A stretch of 5,956 nucleotides of DNA from Deltaproteobacteria bacterium (GTDB taxonomy: Bacteria > Desulfobacterota > Desulfovibrionia > Desulfovibrionales > Desulfovibrionaceae), in contig JANXYI010000343.1 in NCBI GenBank assembly GCA_025350085.1, positions 1 to 5,956 on the forward strand, read 5' to 3'. The notes beneath the pieces are model-generated. The model worked only from the letters and a program-made list of their open reading frames with translations. It was not told where the DNA came from and did not search any database. Below are positions 1 through 4,029 of this stretch, one piece after another (position 1 is the stretch's first letter; every line of letters begins with the position of its first letter). The position numbers were made by a program, and so were the translations under genes.

Positions 1-1
1 G

Positions 2-24
2 GGGTGCAGGGGCCGCGCCCCTGC
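2..24. repeat. G/C hairpin after the polyferredoxin gene, copy A
   Basis: Perfect inverted repeat with arms GCAGGGGC (6-13) and GCCCCTGC (17-24) around a 3-nt loop CGC. It lies 7 bp past the stop codon of the minus-strand polyferredoxin gene, so it would form near the 3' end of that transcript and could act as a terminator or RNA-stabilising stem. No T-tract follows it on the minus strand, so it is not a canonical intrinsic terminator. The same 5' flank and both arms recur at 1432-1454. Confidence 0.55.
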
Positions 25-30
25 CTGTCC

Positions 31-1350
31 TTAGATCCGCGCCACGCCGAGGAACGCGGCCGAAAGTGCGGCGATGAGGGTCAGGAACACGGCCCGGGCC
101 GTGGCATTAGCCAGGCCCGGAAAGCGGTAGTGCATGGCCTCGTGCGGGCAAGCGCCCACGCAGTCGCCGCAGAGGGTGCAGGGCAGCGCGGGTTTTCCGG
201 CCTCGATGTCCTGGTCCGACAACGCCGAGTAGCGGCAGGCCCGGGCGCAGGTGCCGCAACGTGTGCACAGGGCGCGGTCGATGCGTACGCGCCAGGGGAT
301 GAGTCGCCCGAGCACGTTGCCGATCAGCCCGATGGGGCAGAAGGCGGTGCAGTGGGCCATGACGCCCAGCCGCCGCGAAACCACAAGCATCACGCCCACG
401 CCGACGAGGCCGAACCCGGCCGCCAGCCAGGCCGCGGTCAGGCCGTCCACGCCCAGGAGCCGCAAGGCCAGCGCCCCGCCGCAGGTCAAAACCAGCGCCG
501 TGAACCGCCCCCAGAGTGTCCAGCGCGGGGACACGGGCCTGGGCACTTTTGGCCCCAGACGCGAGCAGGCGTCGTCCCAGGCCCCGATGTAGCACAGGTG
601 GCTGCACCAGGCCGGGCCCACGAAGAGCACCGTGGCGCTGAAGAGAATCGCCATGAACAGCCCGCTGCCCCGGAACAGCGGCCCGGCCGCGATGAGCGCG
701 GGCACGGGCAGGTGCAGCCGTCCGGTCATGAGCAGGTCCTGCAGGCCCAGCAGTCCCAGCACCAACTGGCCGAAGAACACCGCCGAGAACAGCGCCCAGA
801 CGCGCGGCCGGAGCTCGCGGTGCCGGGGGGGGGCCATGAACGCCCCGGCCAGCCAGGCCGCATACAGCGCCAGGGCCAAAATCTCCAGCCAGCCAGAACC
901 GGGAAGGAAGCGGTCGGCCAGAAGCACGGGCACGCTGGCCTTGGCCCGGGCAGTGATGAGCAGCCCTGCGGCTAGGGCAAAGGCCGCGGTCTGGGGCAGC
1001 TCAACTGCGCGGTTGCGGTGAAAGAGTTCCTGCGCGCGGCGGCCCAGCAGCCACAGGCCCGCGCCCAGGCTGGCCAGCATGACCGCGGCCAGTATCAGCG
1101 CCAGACGCAGCCAGTCCTGGCCCAGGGCCAGGCGCATCCCGACGAAGCTGAGGCCCGCCTGCACCCACACCAGCGCGCCCAGCACGAGCACCAGCCCTGA
1201 CACCAGCCGCGCCGCGCCCAGCCGGGTCAAAAGCAGCAGCGGCAGGGCCGCGAGCGCGGCAGCCAGGCCCCATTCGCCCTGGCGCAGGGCATGCGCCGCC
1301 AGCAGCACATGGCCCAGCACGGCCAGAAAAAGCATCAACGGTGTGGTCAT
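31..1350 (-). CDS. Polytopic membrane 4Fe-4S polyferredoxin (NapH/Fer4_5-like)
   Basis: Predicted inner-membrane electron-transfer protein of 439 residues. About ten or eleven hydrophobic segments run from the N-terminus to residue ~355, with one more at the extreme C-terminus. Two Cys pairs of the NapH/NosR type are present: WCSHLC (C249, C253) and HCTAFCP (C334, C338). Two [4Fe-4S] ferredoxin motifs follow: C362-x2-C365-x2-C368-x3-C372 and C391-x2-C394-x2-C397-x3-C401-P. In NapH-like families such proteins pass electrons between quinol or other membrane donors and soluble or periplasmic redox partners; the partner here is unknown. The ATG at 1350 is chosen because it begins directly with a transmembrane segment (MTTPLMLFLAV) and has a weak AGGCGAG ribosome site. 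An upstream in-frame extension to 1515 only translates the intergenic hairpins. The gene is divergent from the Crp/Fnr regulator at 1571. It could equally be called a generic 4Fe-4S binding protein. Confidence 0.88.
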   Translation of the reverse strand: MTTPLMLFLAVLGHVLLAAHALRQGEWGLAAALAALPLLLLTRLGAARLVSGLVLVLGALVWVQAGLSFVGMRLALGQDWLRLALILAAVMLASLGAGLWLLGRRAQELFHRNRAVELPQTAAFALAAGLLITARAKASVPVLLADRFLPGSGWLEILALALYAAWLAGAFMAPPRHRELRPRVWALFSAVFFGQLVLGLLGLQDLLMTGRLHLPVPALIAAGPLFRGSGLFMAILFSATVLFVGPAWCSHLCYIGAWDDACSRLGPKVPRPVSPRWTLWGRFTALVLTCGGALALRLLGVDGLTAAWLAAGFGLVGVGVMLVVSRRLGVMAHCTAFCPIGLIGNVLGRLIPWRVRIDRALCTRCGTCARACRYSALSDQDIEAGKPALPCTLCGDCVGACPHEAMHYRFPGLANATARAVFLTLIAALSAAFLGVARI

Positions 1351-1392
1351 GTGCGTCTCGCCTGTTGTGTGGACAGGAATAGCCTCCGGCGG

Positions 1393-1415
1393 CCGGGGGG
1401 AATGATTCCCCCCGG
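1393..1415. repeat. 23-bp perfect palindrome between divergent genes
   Basis: Arms CCGGGGGGAAT (1393-1403) and ATTCCCCCCGG (1405-1415) are perfect inverted repeats around a single G at 1404. The tail ACCCCC follows (1416-1421). The hairpin at 5897-5915 has the same build: a G6/C6 stem, then a GA-plus-C-run tail. It lies 43 bp upstream of the polyferredoxin start and 155 bp upstream of the regulator start, so it probably sits in the polyferredoxin 5' leader. A terminator role is unlikely between two gene starts. Function unknown. Confidence 0.6.
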
Positions 1416-1428
1416 ACCCCCTCGTTTG

Positions 1429-1480
1429 GCTGGGTGCAGGGGCAGAGCCCCTGCTGGGGTCCAGGGGCAGAGCACCCAGC
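1429..1480. repeat. Nested G/C hairpins, copy B, with direct repeats
   Basis: The outer arms GCTGGGTGC (1429-1437) and GCACCCAGC (1472-1480) are exact inverted repeats. Inside is a hairpin GCAGGGGC (1436-1443), loop AGA, GCCCCTGC (1447-1454), matching the hairpin at 6-24. CAGGGGCAGAGC occurs twice in direct orientation (1437-1448 and 1462-1473). The middle arm CCCCTG (1448-1453) can therefore pair with either CAGGGG copy. The inner and outer stems share bases 1436-1437, so they cannot both form in full. This resembles dispersed G/C intergenic repeats more than a gene-specific control element, but the alternative pairings are real. Confidence 0.55.
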
Positions 1481-1508
1481 GGCCTTGCCAGCCCACACAT
1501 CCTGGCAG

Positions 1509-1537
1509 TTGCCATGTCTGCGTTCCATGACTAAAGT
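1509..1537 (+). promoter_or_regulatory. Candidate sigma70 promoter of the Crp/Fnr gene
   Basis: TTGCCA (1509-1514; 5 of 6 matches to TTGACA) is followed after 17 nt by TAAAGT (1532-1537; 4 of 6 matches to TATAAT). Transcription would begin near 1544, giving a leader of about 26 nt that contains the ribosome site. The -10 element falls inside the dyad at 1527-1540, so a regulator bound there would block the promoter. Prediction from pattern only. Confidence 0.4.
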
Positions 1538-1540
1538 CAA
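1527..1540. promoter_or_regulatory. FNR-like operator dyad
   Basis: On the minus strand the sequence is TTGACTTTAGTCAT: half-sites TTGAC and GTCAT with a 4-nt spacer, the same geometry as the FNR consensus TTGAT-N4-ATCAA. On the plus strand the core TGACT-AA-AGTCA is a perfect dyad. It starts 44 bp before the Crp/Fnr start codon, lies between two divergent genes and overlaps a candidate -10. The neighbouring regulator carries the E-x2-S-R recognition residues typical of FNR-type proteins. Autoregulation and control of the polyferredoxin are inferred. Confidence 0.45.
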
Positions 1541-1560
1541 GGCCCTGCAACAACGGCAAC

Positions 1561-1566
1561 CGGAGG
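1561..1566 (+). promoter_or_regulatory. Ribosome binding site of the Crp/Fnr gene
   Basis: CGGAGG ends 4 nt before the ATG at 1571. The spacing is short, but the match to the anti-Shine-Dalgarno is strong, which supports this start. Confidence 0.7.
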
Positions 1567-1570
1567 TTCA

Positions 1571-2251
1571 ATGGACACGGACAAGCTCGCGGCTTTGGGC
1601 GGCATCAAGCTCTTTGAGGGATTGCCCCAGGCGCAGCTCCAAAGTCTGGCCGGGATCGCCCAGCTGAGGCGCTGCAAGGCCGGGGAGACGCTTTTTGAGG
1701 CTGGGCAGCCGGGCACACATCTCTTTGCCGTGGTTTCGGGGAAAGTGCGCGTGTTCCGCGCCTCGCTCTCGGGCAAGGAGCAGGTCCTGCATGTCTTTAC
1801 CGGAGGCGAGGCCTTTGCCGAGGTGCCGGTGTTCGAAGGCAAGACCTATCCGGCCAGCGCCCAGGCCCTGGAGGACAGCGAGCTTTTGTCCATCCCGCGC
1901 AAGGGCTTTGTGGAGCTGCTGCGCCGTGATCCGGAGCTGGCCCTGGGCGTCATGGCCCTGCTCTCCGCGCGGCTGCGCGCCTTTGTGGGGCAGATCGCCC
2001 AGCTGAGCCTGAAGGAGGTGCCGGAGCGCCTGGCGGGCTATCTGCTGCTGCTGCGTTCGGCCCAGGGCCGCGACGAGCTGACGCTGGACCTGCCCAAGGG
2101 CCAGATCGCATCCTACCTGGGAACGATCCCGGAGACCTTGTCCCGGGCCATCAAGAAACTCTCCGAGCAGGGCCTCATCGAGGTGCTGGGCAGCCGTGTG
2201 CGCATCCTGGACCCCGAGGGCCTGGCGCGCCTGGCCGAGGCCGACCGCTAG
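1571..2251 (+). CDS. Crp/Fnr family transcriptional regulator
   Basis: A 226-residue DNA-binding regulator of normal family length. Residues ~14-120 form a cyclic-nucleotide-binding-type beta-barrel (GETLFEAGQPGTHLFAVVSG; GEAFAEVPVFEGKTYPASA). A long dimerisation helix follows (~120-150), then a C-terminal winged helix-turn-helix (~150-215). The recognition helix reads PETLSRAIKKL, with E188, S191 and R192 matching the E-x2-S-R contacts of FNR. The Arg-Ser/Thr pair that holds the cAMP phosphate in CRP is replaced by YPASA, so cAMP is an unlikely ligand. Only one cysteine (C35) is present, so an FNR-type [4Fe-4S] sensor is excluded. Another signal, perhaps redox or nitrosative stress through heme as in some relatives, is possible but unproven. 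The gene is divergent from the polyferredoxin and has an FNR-like dyad in its own promoter. Confidence 0.93.
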   Translation: MDTDKLAALGGIKLFEGLPQAQLQSLAGIAQLRRCKAGETLFEAGQPGTHLFAVVSGKVRVFRASLSGKEQVLHVFTGGEAFAEVPVFEGKTYPASAQALEDSELLSIPRKGFVELLRRDPELALGVMALLSARLRAFVGQIAQLSLKEVPERLAGYLLLLRSAQGRDELTLDLPKGQIASYLGTIPETLSRAIKKLSEQGLIEVLGSRVRILDPEGLARLAEADR

Positions 2252-2261
2252 CCCCCTTCGT

Positions 2262-2272
2262 CCCCTTCGGGG
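2262..2272. terminator. Small stem-loop between convergent genes
   Basis: CCCC (2262-2265), loop TTC, GGGG (2269-2272); it can also fold as a 3-bp stem capped by a stable UUCG tetraloop. CCCCTTCG is tandemly repeated (2253-2260 and 2262-2269). The 74-bp gap between the convergent regulator and ferredoxin genes would be expected to hold terminators, and a second small stem GACC-TCC-GGTC (2315-2325) abuts the ferredoxin stop. Neither has a T-tract, so a terminator role is weakly supported. Confidence 0.25.
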
Positions 2273-2325
2273 CTTCATGGTCCCCTACTGGGCTTCCGTT
2301 GCGGGGCGCGGCCCGACCTCCGGTC

Positions 2326-2517
2326 CTATTCCCAGGAAATGCAGGAGACCGGGCAGGCGTCGATGGCGCCCTGGATCTCGTCGTCCGGGGCTCCGGTGGG
2401 GTTGACGACCTTGGCCTTGCCGGAATCGGCGTCGAACTGGAACACGCCGGGCACGAGCTCGCAGCAGGTTTCGCAGCCGATGCATTCGTCTTCATTGATG
2501 GTCACGGTACCAGCCAT
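2326..2517 (-). CDS. Small [4Fe-4S] ferredoxin
   Basis: A 63-residue acidic cytoplasmic electron carrier resembling the single-cluster ferredoxins of Desulfovibrio. Cluster ligands are the motif CIGCETC near the N-terminus (residues 12, 15, 18) and the distal Cys in ACP (residue 55). An extra Cys directly follows the third ligand (residue 19). The position that is Cys in CxxCxxCxxxCP ferredoxins is Val (ELVPGVF), so one [4Fe-4S] cluster is expected, not two. The start at 2517 is preferred over the in-frame ATG at 2527-2529 because GGAGGG (2522-2527) overlaps that upstream ATG and lies at a proper distance from 2517. The gene follows the U32 gene on the same strand after 60 bp and is convergent with the regulator. 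It could serve many reductases; its partner is not shown by the sequence. Confidence 0.92.
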   Translation of the reverse strand: MAGTVTINEDECIGCETCCELVPGVFQFDADSGKAKVVNPTGAPDDEIQGAIDACPVSCISWE

Positions 2518-2521
2518 ACAT

Positions 2522-2527
2522 CCCTCC
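2522..2527 (-). promoter_or_regulatory. Ribosome binding site of the ferredoxin gene
   Basis: On the minus strand, GGAGGG ends 4 nt before the ATG at 2517. It overlaps an in-frame ATG at 2529 and so decides the start in favour of the downstream codon. Confidence 0.7.
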
Positions 2528-2577
2528 ATTTGCGTTGACCCTACATCATGCCCAGGCCCGTTGCCAAGGGGGGCCGG

Positions 2578-3873
2578 CTACCGCGCAAAAACCCCGGGAC
2601 GCAGGCCGGGATGCGCGGCAAAGAGCACGGCGCGCTGGCCCGGATGCGCGGCGGTGAGCGGCAGCCCGTCGGGCCGCTCCAGGCGGAACTCGGAAGGCCC
2701 CAGCACTGGCCGCAGGAGCCCGGGCAGGACCAAGGTCAGGCCCTCGGGCCGCGCCGGGTCAAAGGTGCCTTTCAGCTCCACGTCCCAGGCCGGGCCGCTG
2801 GATATGTTCTCGGACGCGGCCAGCACGCGCAAAAGCGGCATGCGGCGAGGCGCACGTGGGTCCAGGCCTGGGATGCTCCGCTGCGGGTCGGCTCCGAAGA
2901 GCCCGCTGGTGAGCGGCCGCGTGGCCGCGTGGCGCAGTTCGGTCAGGGCCGCGCGCGGGTTGAAGGCTCCGGCTGCGAGCGAATCCAGGGCAAAGCGCCA
3001 GGCATCGGCCACCACGGCCAGGTAGGCCGAGCTGCGGGTGCGGCCTTCGATTTTCAGTGCATCCACCCCCAGCCGCGCCAGCCATTTGGCGTGCCAGAGC
3101 AGGCACAGGTCCTGCGGGGCAAAGAACTGGGTCCAGTCCTCGTTGCCAGGGGCGCCCGGCGCGTCCGTCCACTGCTCCAGCACCTCCCAGGCGTCCGCGC
3201 CCTCGCGCTTGCGCTCCTCCAGCACGGAGCGGCGCCGGTACTCGTAGCGGCAGGGGTGGGCGCAGGCGCCCAGGCAGGCCGTGCGGCCGGGCTCGTTTAC
3301 CGCGCGGCCGGTCATGTGCACCGAGAGCTGGCAGCGGCCCGAGAAGGCCATGCACTGCGCGCCGTGGGCAAAGACCTCCAGCTCGAAGCCGGGCAGCGCG
3401 CGGTCGCGCTCGGCGCACAGGGAGGCCACCTCACGCGCGGCGCACTCCCGGGCCAGATTGGCGCGCGTGGCCCCGAAGTCGCGCCAGAAGGCAAGCGCCT
3501 CGGCGTTTCTGGTGTTGGCCTGGGTGCTCACGTGGATGGGCAGGTTCGGGGCATGGCGGACGGCCAGGCGGGCCACGCCCGGGTCGGCAATGATCAGCCC
3601 GTCGGCTTTTGCCTCCACGGCCTGGTCAAGCCCCTGGCGCACGAGGGGCAGGTCCTGCTGGCGCGGGGTGGCATTGACGCAGACGTAGACTTTGACCCCG
3701 GCCGCGTGGGCCAGGGCCGCAGCTTCGTTCAGGCCCTCCCCGGCGAACCCGGCTGCCCGGGCGCGCAGGTTCGGGCCGTCCGCGCCCAGGTACACGGCAT
3801 CGGCCCCGTACAAGAGGGCCGTGGCCAGGGACTCCAGGTCGCCCGCAGGCAGCAGCAGTTCAGGGATGCGCAT
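2578..3873 (-). CDS. Peptidase U32 family protein (TrhP/YegQ-like)
   Basis: A 431-residue protein with the full U32 layout. The N-terminal barrel begins PELLLPAGDLESLATALLYG and AVYLGAD. The family signature FAHGAQCMAFSGRC lies at ~168-181. Then come CLGACAHPCRYEYR (~200-213), DLCLLWH (~255-261) and DALKIEGRTRSSAYL, with a C-terminal extension after that. C174, C181, one of C204/C208, and C257 line up with the cysteines known to hold a [4Fe-4S] cluster in U32 proteins such as UbiU. C200 is extra. Despite the name, characterised bacterial members are mostly hydroxylation factors: TrhP makes 5-hydroxyuridine at tRNA position 34, RlhA acts on 23S rRNA and UbiU/V on ubiquinone. The 'CMAFSGRC...CRYEY' pattern best resembles TrhP, so tRNA modification is the favoured but unproven role. 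The ATG at 3873 has no clear Shine-Dalgarno, but homology starts there. The ferredoxin gene follows. Confidence 0.9.
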   Translation of the reverse strand: MRIPELLLPAGDLESLATALLYGADAVYLGADGPNLRARAAGFAGEGLNEAAALAHAAGVKVYVCVNATPRQQDLPLVRQGLDQAVEAKADGLIIADPGVARLAVRHAPNLPIHVSTQANTRNAEALAFWRDFGATRANLARECAAREVASLCAERDRALPGFELEVFAHGAQCMAFSGRCQLSVHMTGRAVNEPGRTACLGACAHPCRYEYRRRSVLEERKREGADAWEVLEQWTDAPGAPGNEDWTQFFAPQDLCLLWHAKWLARLGVDALKIEGRTRSSAYLAVVADAWRFALDSLAAGAFNPRAALTELRHAATRPLTSGLFGADPQRSIPGLDPRAPRRMPLLRVLAASENISSGPAWDVELKGTFDPARPEGLTLVLPGLLRPVLGPSEFRLERPDGLPLTAAHPGQRAVLFAAHPGLRPGVFAR

Positions 3874-3888
3874 GGGGGCGTGGTAGCG

Positions 3889-3904
3889 CCCCGGGCCGCC
3901 GGGG
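3889..3904. repeat. Hairpin in the U32 gene leader
   Basis: CCCCGG (3889-3894), loop GCCG, CCGGGG (3899-3904): a perfect 6-bp stem. On the minus strand it begins about 31 nt and ends about 15 nt before the U32 start codon, where a ribosome would bind. It may influence translation, or it may simply reflect high GC content. Confidence 0.3.
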
Positions 3905-3984
3905 TCAACACACAGACGCGGTCCAGACGGCTGCGGGCGGCGCTCTAGACATTTTTTGGAATCTAAGCAAGGATGCCCCTGCCC

Positions 3985-3996
3985 GGAGGAGCGTTG
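3985..3996 (+). promoter_or_regulatory. Alternative ribosome site plus TTG start for the amidase
   Basis: GGAGG (3985-3989) is followed after 4 nt by an in-frame TTG (3994-3996). This is the best Shine-Dalgarno in the region and has the same spacing as that of the Crp/Fnr gene. If used, the protein gains 12 N-terminal residues ahead of the signal peptide. A third in-frame option is ATG 3973, which has no well-spaced ribosome site. Confidence 0.35.
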
Positions 3997-4029
3997 CCAG
4001 AGAGCGCAGACAAGCCGGGCCGGGGGACC

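Noticed and set aside
4..975. 323-codon plus-strand open frame
   Set aside because: Lies antisense to the polyferredoxin, whose Cys motifs are intact. Its translation is low-complexity Gln/Arg/Gly/Pro/His, typical of a GC-rich shadow frame.
1393..1480. CRISPR-like or insertion-sequence remnants
   Set aside because: There are no regularly spaced repeats with unique spacers, no transposase fragment and no target-site duplication. The structure is explained by G/C inverted repeats.
1351..1515. N-terminal extension of the polyferredoxin to an upstream ATG
   Set aside because: The added 55 residues would translate the palindrome and the nested hairpins and are Pro/Gly/Ser-rich. The protein from 1350 starts directly with a membrane segment.
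2548..3948. 466-codon plus-strand open frame
   Set aside because: Antisense to the U32 gene, with a biased composition and no motif. The opposite strand carries the full U32 signature.
3942..3970. Minus-strand promoter for the U32 gene (TTGCTT, 17 nt, TAGAGC)
   Set aside because: Each element matches the consensus at only three of six positions, which is too weak to list as a feature.
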